Positions 18,287 to 28,164 of a stretch of DNA of 64,000 bases are shown here, in pieces. Where the stretch lies: positions 310,001-374,000 of the forward strand of contig CAVRRQ010000010.1 in NCBI GenBank assembly GCA_963723595.1, in the 5' to 3' direction. Under the pieces are notes generated by a model. The model worked only from the letters and a program-made list of their open reading frames with translations. It was not told the DNA's origin and ran no database searches. A program made the position numbers and the translations under genes. Positions within the stretch are counted from its first letter, which is position 1, and every line of letters starts with the position of its first letter. The stretch comes from RYN-230 sp963723595 (GTDB taxonomy: Bacteria; Actinomycetota; Actinomycetes; Streptosporangiales; Streptosporangiaceae).

Positions 18287-19343
18287 GCTGCTGGCTGTCC
18301 CGCCGGGCGGCCGACCGGCGGACCGCGCCCCGGCGGGGGTCGCCGTCGCCACCCTCGTCCGACGTGGTCTGGGTGGGGTCGATGAACACGTACGGGGTGA
18401 CCGGCAGCCGCTCGGACAGCCGGTGGTCGATGTCGTCAGCCAGGTCTTCCACCTGGCCCGCGCTGGAATCATCGCTCAGCGCCACCCGGGCCGCGACGAT
18501 CAGGCTGTCCGGGCCCACGTGCATGGTCTGCAGCCCGAGCAGCCCGTCCACGCCCGGCGTGTTCTCGATCTCCTCCCGGATCACCTCGAGCACCCTGGGG
18601 TCGGCCGACCGGCCGATGAGCAGTGCGCGGCTGTCCATGCCGAGCCGGAAGGCCACCACGATCAGCAGCACCCCGATCGCGATCGACGCGCTGCCGTCCC
18701 AGACGGGGTACCCGGTGATCTGCTGCAGGAGCAGGCCGCCCGCGGCCAGGGCGAGCCCGATGACCGCCGCGGTGTCCTCGAACAGCGCGGCCTTGACCGT
18801 CGTGTCCCGGCTGGTCTTGACGTGCTCCAGCGTGTGCGTGTGATCGCGGTGGGCCTCGCCGCGCAGCTGGCCGTAGGCCCGGATGAACGAGGTGCCCTCG
18901 GCGATCGCGCACACGCCCAGCACCACGTAGGCGATCGTGAAGTTGCTCGTCTTGCTGTGCAGCGACAGGATGCCCTCGAAGATCGAGAACCCCGCGCCGG
19001 CGATGAAGATCCCGAATGCGGCGAGCAGCGACCAGAAGTACCGCTCCTGCCCGTACCCGAACGGGTGCTCCTCGTCGGCCGGGCGCTGGCCCTGGCGTAC
19101 CGAGGTGAACAGGAACACCTGGTTGAGGGTGTCCGCGAACGAGTGGGCCGCCTCGGCCAGCATCGCGCTGGAGCCGGTGAGGACCCCGGCCGCCAGCTTG
19201 GCGATCATGACGATGATGTTGGCGCCGCCGGCGATCAGCACCGTGCGGGTGGTGGACTGCCGCGACTCGGCCTGCCGGTCCGCCCGCGCCTGTCCCGCGC
19301 TCGACGTCATGGGCCGGCTGCCCGGGCCCGCGGTGTCTGTCAT
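18276..19343 (-). CDS. Cation diffusion facilitator (CDF) metal exporter
   Basis: 355 residues from ATG 19343, one unbroken frame. Six membrane helices: TVLIAGGANIIVMIAKLAAGV, EAAHSFADTLNQVFLF (TM2 with the H-x3-D metal site), FWSLLAAFGIFIAGAGFSIF, FTIAYVVLGVCAIAEG, ALFEDTAAVIGLALAAGGLLL (TM5) and SIAIGVLLIVVAF. The cytoplasmic C-terminal domain has VDGLLGLQTMHVGPDSLIVAARV. In TM5 the usual H-x3-D is replaced by an E-D pair (FEDTAA), as in one CDF subgroup, so the metal (Zn, Mn or Fe) cannot be assigned. The charged tail after TQTTSDEGG is extra. Confidence 0.9.
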   Translation of the reverse strand: MTDTAGPGSRPMTSSAGQARADRQAESRQSTTRTVLIAGGANIIVMIAKLAAGVLTGSSAMLAEAAHSFADTLNQVFLFTSVRQGQRPADEEHPFGYGQERYFWSLLAAFGIFIAGAGFSIFEGILSLHSKTSNFTIAYVVLGVCAIAEGTSFIRAYGQLRGEAHRDHTHTLEHVKTSRDTTVKAALFEDTAAVIGLALAAGGLLLQQITGYPVWDGSASIAIGVLLIVVAFRLGMDSRALLIGRSADPRVLEVIREEIENTPGVDGLLGLQTMHVGPDSLIVAARVALSDDSSAGQVEDLADDIDHRLSERLPVTPYVFIDPTQTTSDEGGDGDPRRGAVRRSAARRDSQQPRT

Positions 19344-19412
19344 CGTGGACCCAGTTGCCCCTGGCTGGTCCCGCTAAACCGCCAGCGCCGGCCAGCCGCG
19401 TCCCCCGGCCGG

Positions 19413-19761
19413 TCAGCCCCGGTGCTGGAGCGTGTAGCGGACCGTCTGAACCTGGATCAGGCCATCGGAGAACACGAAGGTGTCGATGCCGTCGTCCGCG
19501 AACGTCGCGCCGGCGTCCGCAGCCCACTCCAGGAACAGCACGTCACCCCTCGTAGAGCTGGGTCTTCAGGGTCCAGTCGGCGTTCGGGACGTCCGCGAGC
19601 AGCTGGGTGAACGCGGTCCGGATCCCGCCCTGGCCGCGCAGCACGCCGGCGGGCGAGATGAAGACCGCATCCTCGGCGTAGTCGGCGACGATCCCCTCCA
19701 GGTCGCCGGCCCCGAGCGCCTCGGCGTGGTGGGCGAAGACTTCCTGCGGTGTCCGTGCCAT
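19413..19761 (-). CDS. SnoaL-like / NTF2-fold protein
   Basis: About 115 residues from ATG 19761 with GGGAGAT upstream. The cone-shaped fold is suggested by EVFAHHAEALGAGDLEGIVADYAEDAVFISPAG and GGIRTAFTQLLADVP. One extra base near 19549 cuts the reading after QLYEG; beyond it the protein continues with VLFLEWAADAG and a last strand VQTVRYTLQHRG before the stop at 19413. The length is normal for single-domain SnoaL proteins. The function (polyketide cyclase-like, isomerase or simply binding) cannot be read. Confidence 0.75.
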
Positions 19762-19883
19762 CGCTATCTCCCTTGGTAACCGGCCCGTGCGACCTACCAT
19801 ATGGTGCGCACCCTCACCCGGAAGGCCCCGGCATGAAGGCCGCCGACATGGAAGGCCCCCGATATGGAAGGCACTGGCCTATC

Positions 19884-22523
19884 GTGACCGCAACCGCCCC
19901 CGCCGGCCCGCAGCTGCCCGCCGGCGCCGGAGTCCAGCGCCGGATCGCCGACGAACTGGGGGTGCGCGAGGGCCAGGTCAGCTCGGCGGTCGAGCTGCTC
20001 GACAACGGGGCCACCGTGCCGTTCATCGCCCGCTACCGCAAGGAAGCGACCGGCGCCCTGGACGACGCCCAGCTGCGCACCCTGGAGGAGCGGCTGCGCT
20101 ACCTGCGCGAGCTGGACGAGCGGCGGGCGGCCATCCTGGAGTCGGTCCGCGCCCAGGGCAAGCTCGACGACGAGCTGACCGCGCGCATCATGGCCGCCGA
20201 CTCCAAGGCCCGGCTGGAGGACATCTACCTGCCCTTCAAGCCGAAGCGCCGGACCAAGGCCCAGGTCGCCCGCGAGGCGGGGCTGGAACCGCTCGCCGAC
20301 CAGCTGCTGGCCAGCCCGGGGACCGTCCCGGAGCAGGCCGCCGCGGACTACGTGGACGCGGGGCGCGGCGTGGCCGACGTGGCCGCCGCGCTGGACGGCG
20401 CCCGGGCCATCCTGGCCGAGCGGTTCGCTGAGGACGCCGACCTGATCGGCGAGCTCCGGGAGCAGATGTGGTCGCGGGGCCGGCTGGTCTCCCGGGTCCG
20501 CGAGGGCCGGGAAGAAGCGGGCGCGAAGTTCGCCGGCTACTTCGAGTTCGCGGAGCCGTTCACCGCGCTGCCCTCGCACCGGATCCTGGCCATGATGCGC
20601 GCGGAGAAAGAGGAAATCCTCGACCTCACCATGGACCCGGGTGAGCCTCCGGCTGACGGCCTGGCTCCTCCCGGGCCGTCCGATTACGCAACGAAAATCG
20701 CCCGGCGTTATGACGTCGCCGACCTGGGCCGTCCGGCGGACCGCTGGCTGGGGGACACGGTGCAGTGGGCCTGGCGAACCCGGATCGCCGTCCACCTCGG
20801 CGTCGACCTGCGGATGCGGCTGTGGCAGCGGGCCGAGGACGACGCGGTCGCGGTGTTCGCGGCCAACCTCCGCGACCTGCTGCTGGCCGCGCCCGCCGGG
20901 ACGCGGGCCACGATGGGCCTGGACCCGGGGTTCCGCACCGGGGTCAAGGTCGCCGTGGTGGACGGGACGGGCAAGGCGGTCGCCACCGACACGATCTACC
21001 CGCACGAGCTCAAACGGGGCGGGGCCGGAGGGGCCGGCTCGCCGAGGTGGGCGGAGTCCATCGCCACGCTGGCCCGGCTGGCCGCGGCCCATCGGGTGGA
21101 GCTGATCGCGATCGGCAACGGCACCGCCTCGCGCGAGACGGACCGGCTGGCCGCCGACCTGATCACAGCGCACCCGGAGCTGACGCTGACCAAGGTGGTG
21201 GTGTCCGAGGCGGGAGCGTCGGTGTACTCGGCCTCCGCCTACGCCTCCCGCGAGCTGCCCGGCATGGACGTGTCGCTGCGCGGGGCGGTCTCGATCGCGC
21301 GGCGGCTCCAGGACCCGCTGGCCGAGCTGGTCAAGATCGACCCGAAGTCCATCGGGGTCGGCCAGTACCAGCACGACCTGGCCGGGATCAAGCTGTCCCG
21401 CTCGCTGGACGCGGTCGTCGAGGACTGCGTGAACGCGGTCGGGGTAGACGTGAACACCGCGTCGGCCCCGCTGCTGGCCCGGGTGTCCGGCATCAGCGAA
21501 GGGCTGGCCACCGCGGTGGTGACCCGCCGGGACGAGGCCGGCCCGTTCCGCAGCCGGCAGGCGCTCAAGGACGTGCCGCGGCTGGGGCCCAAGGCGTTCG
21601 AGCAGTGCGCGGGGTTCCTGCGCATTCCCGCCGGCGACGACCCGCTGGACGCCTCCAGCGTCCACCCGGAGGCTTACCCGGTGGTCCGGCGCATCCTGGC
21701 CCGGGCGGGCACGGGCCTGCCCGGGCTGGTCGGCAACACATCGCTGCTGCGCTCGCTGCGGCCGCAGGACTTCACCGATGACCGTTTCGGCCTGCCCACC
21801 GTGACCGACATCCTCGGCGAGCTGGAAAAGCCCGGGCGGGACCCGCGGCCCGCGTTCACCACGGCCAGCTTCGCCGAGGGCGTGGAGGCCCTGGAGGACC
21901 TGGCGCCCGGCATGGTGCTGGAAGGCGTGGTGACCAATGTGGCCGCGTTCGGGGCGTTCGTGGACATCGGCGTGCATCAGGACGGCCTGGTGCATGTGTC
22001 CGCGATGTCGCGAACCTTCGTGTCCGACCCCCACCAGGTCGTGAAGTCGGGGGACGTCGTCCGGGTCCGGGTGCTCGGCGTGGACATCCCCCGCAAGCGG
22101 ATCTCGCTGACGCTGCGCCTCGACGAGGACACGGCGGCCGGGCGGCCGGGGAAAAGGCAGGCGCCCGGGGCGGCCAGCGGTGGCCAGGACCAGGACCGGG
22201 ACAGCCGCGGCCCGTCCGGGCAGAACCCGGGCGGCGGGGAGCCCGGCCGCGGCCGGGACCAGGAGCGGAGGGGCCAGCGCGGCCGGGACCAGGAGCGCGG
22301 TCAGGGTGGCCGGGGCCGGGACGGCCAGGGCCAGGGCCGCCAGGATCAGGGCGGCCGGGGCCAGGGCGGCCGGGACCGGGGCCGGAGCCGGGACGCGGGC
22401 GGCCCCGGCCAGCGGGGCGGCACGCCGGGCGACGGCGCCATGGCCGATGCGCTGCGGCGCGCGGGCCTGGCCACGGGCCAGCCCGGCCCGGGCCGAGGCA
22501 ACGGCCCCGGCCGCCGGCCCTGA
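19884..22523 (+). CDS. Tex-family RNA-binding transcription accessory protein with long RG-rich tail
   Basis: About 879 residues, no frameshift. The Tex N-terminal helical domain is seen in ELLDNGATVPFIARYRKEATGALDD and YLPFKPKRRTKAQVARE. The YqgF/RuvC-like domain follows (TMGLDPGFRTGVKVAVVD), then helix-hairpin-helix segments (VDVNTASAPLLARVSGI, RSRQALKDVPRLGPKAFEQCAGF) and an S1 domain (GMVLEGVVTNVAAFGAFVDIGVHQDGLVHVS). The last about 125 residues are Gly/Arg/Gln/Asp repeats (GRDQERGQGGRGRD), far longer than usual and probably disordered RNA-binding. GTG 19884 is chosen because it gives the standard N-terminus; ATG 19833 is possible. Confidence 0.93.
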   Translation: MTATAPAGPQLPAGAGVQRRIADELGVREGQVSSAVELLDNGATVPFIARYRKEATGALDDAQLRTLEERLRYLRELDERRAAILESVRAQGKLDDELTARIMAADSKARLEDIYLPFKPKRRTKAQVAREAGLEPLADQLLASPGTVPEQAAADYVDAGRGVADVAAALDGARAILAERFAEDADLIGELREQMWSRGRLVSRVREGREEAGAKFAGYFEFAEPFTALPSHRILAMMRAEKEEILDLTMDPGEPPADGLAPPGPSDYATKIARRYDVADLGRPADRWLGDTVQWAWRTRIAVHLGVDLRMRLWQRAEDDAVAVFAANLRDLLLAAPAGTRATMGLDPGFRTGVKVAVVDGTGKAVATDTIYPHELKRGGAGGAGSPRWAESIATLARLAAAHRVELIAIGNGTASRETDRLAADLITAHPELTLTKVVVSEAGASVYSASAYASRELPGMDVSLRGAVSIARRLQDPLAELVKIDPKSIGVGQYQHDLAGIKLSRSLDAVVEDCVNAVGVDVNTASAPLLARVSGISEGLATAVVTRRDEAGPFRSRQALKDVPRLGPKAFEQCAGFLRIPAGDDPLDASSVHPEAYPVVRRILARAGTGLPGLVGNTSLLRSLRPQDFTDDRFGLPTVTDILGELEKPGRDPRPAFTTASFAEGVEALEDLAPGMVLEGVVTNVAAFGAFVDIGVHQDGLVHVSAMSRTFVSDPHQVVKSGDVVRVRVLGVDIPRKRISLTLRLDEDTAAGRPGKRQAPGAASGGQDQDRDSRGPSGQNPGGGEPGRGRDQERRGQRGRDQERGQGGRGRDGQGQGRQDQGGRGQGGRDRGRSRDAGGPGQRGGTPGDGAMADALRRAGLATGQPGPGRGNGPGRRP

Positions 22524-22854
22524 CCCAGGCCGGCTGGCCCACGCCGTCACGCGCCACGCCGCTACCCCCATCACGGCGGCTGCACGCGTCCTCCCGGCGG
22601 CGAAAGTGTCCAAGATTGGGACAATTGCTGCTCAGGCGCTATGCCACGCTCTGTCTAGGGTGTGGTTACTGATTGATAATGGGCCGGCTGGGGCAGGTGT
22701 TTAGGTATCTCCAGCAGACAGGCCCTGGACACCGCCTGGGGGGCGGATCCGCTGTCGGTCAGGCCCAGCGAGCGTGGAGGTTGCGGCAGGCGCACATTTG
22801 TCGCTCACCAGGCTGGCCCGAGACACCTGAGCCAGGCCTGGCGGCGGGCCGGGG
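22524..22854. other. Intergenic region with one inverted repeat
   Basis: No convincing gene. A comparatively AT-rich patch at 22600-22690 carries TGTCCAA-GAT-TGGGACA (22607-22623), an inverted repeat with one mismatch that could be an operator. A promoter for the downstream c-di-GMP gene is likely here but has no clear -10/-35. I looked for a c-di-GMP riboswitch and saw no recognisable GEMM core. Confidence 0.4.
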
Positions 22855-25800
22855 GTGGTTGCGTTGGCGAGGCGACGGGGGATCATGGCGGCCTATGCCG
22901 CCTGGATGACCCTGCTCCTCGTGGCCTACTACGCGCTGCCCGGGATCCGGGTCGCGGTGTGGGGCGTGCTGGCGCTCTCCGGCGTGGCCGCCATCGGGGC
23001 CGGGGTGATCCTCAACCGTCCCGCCCGCCGGGCGCCGTGGCTGCTGCTGGCCGCGGCGAACCTCAGCTTCGCGGTGGGCCAGCTGAGCTTCCTGGTCCTG
23101 ACCCAGATCCGGTACCAGGAGGTCGCGTTCCCTTCCCTGGTCGACCTGTTCTACCTGGCCACCTACCCCCTGTACGCGGTCGGGCTGGTGATCTTCATCC
23201 GGCGCCGCTCGGCCGGGTATGACCGGCGCAGCCTGCTGGACGCGCTGACCCTGACCGTGGGGCTGGCCCTGCTGTCCTGGGTGTTCCTGATCCTGCCCGA
23301 CGTGAACAACGCCAGCCTGACGTGGCTGCAGAAGGCGGTCGCGATCGCCTACCCCCTGGGCGACGTGCTGGTGCTGGCCATGCTGGCCCGGCTGCTGGCC
23401 CCGGGCACCTGGCGGGCCCGGTCCCTGCAGCTGCTCACCCTGGGCAGCGTCGGGCTGCTCGCCTCCGACGTGGCCTTCGGCGCCATCCAGCTGTACGGCA
23501 CGTTCCGCATCGGCACCCTCACCGACCTCGGCTGGGCCGTGTTCTACGCGGCCTGGGGCGCGGCCGCGCTGCACCCGAGCATGACCGAGCTGACCCAGCC
23601 GGCCGCCCGCCAGCAGGCCCCGAATTCGGTGGTCCGGCTGACCCTGATCATGCTGGCCTCACTGATCGCCCCGGCGGTGCTGCTGGCCGAGGCCGCCGAG
23701 CACCGGGTCCAGGACGTGGGGGTGATCGCGGTCTGCTCGGCGCTGCTGTACGTCCTGGTCCTATCCCGGCTCGCCGACGTGGCCGCCGCGCTCCGCCGGA
23801 CCCTGGCCCGGGCCCAGGTCCTGCGGCTGGCCGGGGCGGCCCTGGCGGCCGCGGCCACGGTAGAGCAGGCGGCCAGCGCCGTCCGGTCCGGGGTGGCGTC
23901 GCTGATGGGCGACCGTCAGCCCGTGACGGCCGTGCTCGCCGTGCGCGAGGGCAGCAGCCTGCGGCTGGTGGGTGCCCCGCCGGACGAGCCGTCCATGCCC
24001 ACCGAGCTGCCCGCCGGCCAGGCGGAGCGCTGGCTGTCGCTGCTGAACGGGCCCGGGCCGCACCTGCTGGCCGGGCCGCAGGGGGGCCAGCCGAGCGTCC
24101 TGCTCATCCCGCTGTCCCTGCAGGACCGGCCGTCCGGTGATCCCCTGATCGGGGTGCTCGCCGTATCCGGGGCCAGCCGGGACCTGACCGCGCTGGCCGG
24201 GACGTTCGAGGTGCTGGCCCGGCAGGCGGCCCTGGTGGTCGAGCGCGTGGTCCTGAGCCGCGAGGTCATCCGGCGCGACAGCGAGGCGTACTTCCGGACC
24301 CTGGTCCACGACACGTCCGACGTCATCCTGATCGTGGACGATCACGGCCGGATCCGGTACGCCACGCCGTCGGCCCGGAGCATCTTCGGTGACATCCCGG
24401 TGGACGGGGAGTACCTGTGGGATCTCGTCCAGCCCGACGAGCGGGAGGAGATCGCCCGGGCCCTGGCCGAGATGCGCCGCGGGGAAGGCCGGGGCGGCGG
24501 GGACGGCGGGGAGGTCGCCGAGGACTGGCGGATCACCGCCCGCGACGGCTCGTACGTCGAGGTGGAGGTCAGGTGCAGCGACCTGCGGCACGAGCCCACC
24601 GTCGGGGGCCTGGTGCTCACCCTGCGGGACGTGACCGAGCAGCGGCAGCTCGAGCGGGAACTGAAGTACCGGGCCTTCCACGACTCGCTCACCGGGCTGC
24701 CCAACCGGGTGCTGTTCCAGGAGCGCGTGGTCCGGGCGCTGGCCCGGTCCCGCCGCAGCGACGGGATCGTCGGCGTGCTCTTCATCGACCTGGACGACTT
24801 CAAGGTGACCAACGACACCATGGGGCACAGCGTCGGAGATGAGCTGCTGGTCGCCGCGGGGATGCGGCTGTCCGCGCTCACCACCGGCACCGGCACCGCG
24901 GCCCGGCTGGGCGGGGATGAGTTCGGGCTGCTCATCGAGGGCGCGCCGGACCGCGCCGCGGTGGAGAACCTGGCCGAGGCCATCGTCCTGGCCTTCCAGG
25001 AGCCGTTCACGCTGGCCATCGGCTCGGCCATCGTCACCGCCACCGTGGGCGTCGCCACCAGCGAGGACGCCACCACCACCAGCGACCTGGTCCGGCACGC
25101 CGACCTCGCGCTGTACGCGGCCAAGTCGGCGGGCAAGCGGCAATGGCGCCGCTACCAGCCGGTGCTGAGCGCCGGGATGATGCGGCGCCGCGCTCTGCAG
25201 GCCGCCCTGGACAGCGCGGTGGCGGAGTCGGCCTTCACCCTGGTCTACCAGCCGATCGTGGAGCTCAACACCGGCGCGGTGGCAGGCTTCGAGGCGCTCC
25301 TGCGCTGGCCGCACGCGGAGTGGGGCATGGTGCAGCCGGACCAGTTCATCGCCCTGGCCGAGGAGACCGGCCACATCGTCCCGCTCGGGGCCTGGGTTCT
25401 CCAGCAGGCCATGACCGATCTCGCGCGCTGGCTGCTGCACGCCCCCGATCACCCGCCGGTGTACGTGAGCGTGAACGTGGCCGCCCGCCAGCTGCGTGAC
25501 CCGGGTTTCGTCCGGGGGGTCCGGCGGCGGCTGACCGAATCCGGGCTGCCCCCGTCGTCCCTGGTGCTGGAGCTGACCGAGAGCGGCCTGCTCCGCCCGG
25601 ACCAGCGGCTCCAGGCCGACCTGGAGGAACTCAAGGGCATGGGGGTGCGGCTGGCCATCGATGACTTCGGTACCGGCTACTCGTCCCTGAGCTACCTGCG
25701 TGAGCTGCCGATCGACGTGCTCAAGATCGATAAGTCGTTCGTGGACGGGATCGCCGTGTCCACCCAGCGGCTGGCCCTCGCCGAAGTGATCATCCGGATC

Positions 25801-26079
25801 GCCAAGACGCTGGGGCTGACCGTGATCGCCGAGGGCATCGAGAGCGAGGTGCAGCGGGACATGCTGGTCTCGATGGGCTGCCGCTACGGGCAGGGCTACC
25901 TGCTGGCCGCCCCCATGCCCGCGGCCGAGGCCGAGTCCCTGCTGCGGGTCGGCCTCGGCCTGGTGCCGCAGCTGCCCGGCTCCCGCCGCTTAATCCGACC
26001 CGCCGGTCCCGGTGAGTTGACCAGCGAGCTCCCCAATGCTCTTATTGAGCAGAGGAATCAGAGGATGCGGGGAGCAGGC
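22855..26079 (+). CDS. Membrane PAS-GGDEF-EAL protein (c-di-GMP cyclase/phosphodiesterase)
   Basis: Starts at GTG 22855. Eight or nine membrane helices fill the first 300 residues, e.g. WMTLLLVAYYALPGI and LLLAAANLSFAVGQLSFLVL. A GAF-like region and a PAS domain (YFRTLVHDTSDVILIVDDHGRIRYATPSA) follow, then the GGDEF domain (FIDLDDFKVTNDTMGHSVGDELL, ARLGGDEFGLL near residue 686) and the EAL domain (FEALLRW near 813, LELTESGLL, IDDFGTGYSSLSYL, LKIDKSFVDG, VIAEGIES). Both active sites look complete. No stop codon occurs after the EAL domain: the frame runs through into hmgA as far as 26445. I end the gene before the hmgA start and suspect a lost stop. Confidence 0.9.
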
Positions 26080-27397
26080 ATGCCGGACGGGCACGACGGC
26101 CATCACTACCAGCCGGGCTTCGGGAACGAATTCGTCAGCGAGGCGGTCCCGGGGGCCCTGCCCGCGGGCCGCAATTCGCCGCAGCGCGCCCCGCTGGGCC
26201 TGTACGCGGAGCAGCTGAGCGGGACGGCGTTCACGCAGCCGCGGGCGGTCAACCGGCGGACCTGGGTGTACCGGATCATGCCGTCCGCCGCTCACCCGCG
26301 GTTCGAGCGCATCGGTAACGGGTCGCTGCGCGGCGCGCCGTTCGGCGAGATCGAGCCGGATCCCAACCGGCTGCGCTGGGACCCGCTGCCGCTGCCCGAC
26401 GGCCCGGTGGATTTCGTCGACGGCCTGTACACCGATGGGCGGTAACGGGGACCTGCGGACCCGCAGCGGGATGGCCGTGCACCTGTACGCGGCCACCGCG
26501 CCGATGACCGGCCGGTATTTCGTGGACACGGACGGGGAACTGCTGTTCGTGCCGCAGCAGGGCACCCTGGTGCTGCACACCGAACTGGGCCCGCTGCAGC
26601 TGAGCCCCGGTGAGATCGCCGTCGTCCCGCGGGGGATCCGGTTCCGGGTCGACCTGCCCGGCGGCCCGGCCCGGGGCTATCTATGCGAGAACTACGGTGC
26701 ATCCTTCGCCCTGCCTGAGCGCGGCCCGATCGGCGCCAACGGGCTGGCTAACGAGCGGGACTTCCTGGCCCCCACGGCCGCCTACGAGGATCGTGGCGGC
26801 CCCGTCGAGGTGGTGCAGAAGTTCGGCGGCAACCTGTGGGCAGCCGGCTACGACCACTCACCGCTGGACGTCGTGGCCTGGCACGGCAGCTATGTGCCGG
26901 TCAAGTACGACACCGCGAACTTCATGGTGCTGGGCACGGTCAGCTTCGACCACCCGGACCCGTCGATCTACACCGTGCTCACCTCGCCGTCCGACTCGCC
27001 GGGCCTGGCTAACGTGGATTTCGTCATCTTCCCGCCGCGCTGGCTGGTCGGGGAGGACACGTTCCGGCCGCCGTGGTTCCACCGCAACGTGATGTCCGAG
27101 TTCATGGGCCTGGTGCGGGGCGCCTACGACGCGAAGGCGGAGGGGTTCCTGCCCGGCGGGGCGAGCCTGCACAACACGTTCACCTCGCACGGCCCGGACG
27201 CCGAGACGTTCGACCGGGCCAGCCGGGCGGACCTGGCCCCGCAGAAGGTCACCGGCACCCTGGCGTTCATGTTCGAGAGCCGCTGGATGATCGTCCCCAC
27301 CCGCCAGGCCATGGAGGCGGCGCACCGCCAGCCCGGGTATGACGCGGTCTGGGCCGGCCTGACCCGGTCCTTCACCGGGCCCAGCCCGGCGCGGTGA
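26080..27397 (+). CDS. hmgA: Homogentisate 1,2-dioxygenase
   Basis: Opens the ring of homogentisate to maleylacetoacetate in tyrosine/phenylalanine breakdown. Start ATG 26080 with GGGGAGCA upstream. The N-terminus HHYQPGFGNEFVSEAVPGALP is diagnostic. One extra base at about 26438 breaks the frame within VDGLYT/MGGNGD; after it come YFVDTDGELLFVPQQGTL, VVPRGIRF, YLCENYGASFALPERGPIGANGLAN, FPPRWLVGEDTFRPPWFHRNVMSEFMG (iron-ligand region with H-R-N and E) and GASLHNTFTSHGPD. About 438 residues, normal for the family. The stop overlaps the gntR start. Confidence 0.93.
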
Positions 27398-28164
27398 GCG
27401 AGGCCGCCCCGGACGGCGCCGAGGGCAGGCTGCTGGCGGCGCCGCCGCCGGGGTTCTCCGGCCTGCTACCGCTGTGGTACCAGCTGGCCCAGAGCCTGCG
27501 CGCCGCCATCCTGGGCCTCGACCGGGACGGCGGGCTCCGGCTGCCGACCGAGGTGCAGTTCGCGCAGCACTACGGGGTGAGCCTGACCACCGTGCGCCAG
27601 GCGCTGAGCTCCCTGGCCAGCGAGGGCCTGATCACCAGGCACCGGCGGCGCGGCACCTTCGTCAACGCCGGCGCCCTGCGCATCCGGCCGCTGCGCGTCC
27701 TGGGCTCGCCGGACGCGGTCATGGCCCAGCAGTCCAGCGACGAGGTCCGGCTCCTGGGCCGGACCCGGGTCCGCGGCGGCGCGCTGCCCGCCCGGCTGGG
27801 CCCGGCGCGTGAGGCCGTGCTCATCCGCCGGCTGCGCCTCGACGACGGCGTGCCGGTCAGCTACGCCGAGAACTACCTGCGTCCTGAGCACGCGGCCCGG
27901 GTCAGCGACACGTCGCTGGCCTCCGCCCCGGTGACCAGGATCCTCCGCGACGAGCTGTCGCTGCGGCTCACCAGGATCGACAACGAGGTGTCGGCCCGTA
28001 CCGCGCCGGCCGAGGTGGCCGCGCTGCTGGAGATCGATGCGCTGAGCCCGGTGCTGGTTTCCGAAAACGTGACCTACGCGGACGGTACTACCCCGGTGGA
28101 CGTGGCCCGGATCCACTACCGTGGCGACCGCTTCACATTCGCGATCTCCCTGGACATTCCTTGA
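27394..28164 (+). CDS. GntR/HutC-type regulator within the homogentisate operon
   Basis: 256 residues from GTG 27394 (GTGA overlap with the hmgA stop). Winged helix: LPLWYQLAQSLRAAILG, RLPTEVQFAQHYGVSLTTVRQALSSLASEGLITRHRRRGTFV. The UTRA ligand domain follows: LIRRLRLDDGVPVSYAENYLRPEHA, then RTAPAEVAALLEIDALSPVLVSENVTYADG and VDVARIHYRGDRFTF. Members sense a pathway metabolite. Its position between hmgA and fahA suggests it regulates this operon, probably responding to homogentisate or a breakdown product. Confidence 0.92.
   Translation: MSEAAPDGAEGRLLAAPPPGFSGLLPLWYQLAQSLRAAILGLDRDGGLRLPTEVQFAQHYGVSLTTVRQALSSLASEGLITRHRRRGTFVNAGALRIRPLRVLGSPDAVMAQQSSDEVRLLGRTRVRGGALPARLGPAREAVLIRRLRLDDGVPVSYAENYLRPEHAARVSDTSLASAPVTRILRDELSLRLTRIDNEVSARTAPAEVAALLEIDALSPVLVSENVTYADGTTPVDVARIHYRGDRFTFAISLDIP

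Noticed and set aside
19794..22613. Very long open frame (939 codons) antisense to tex
   Set aside because: A shadow of GC-rich codon bias; the composition is Arg/Gly/His-rich with no domain, while the + strand gives an unmistakable Tex.
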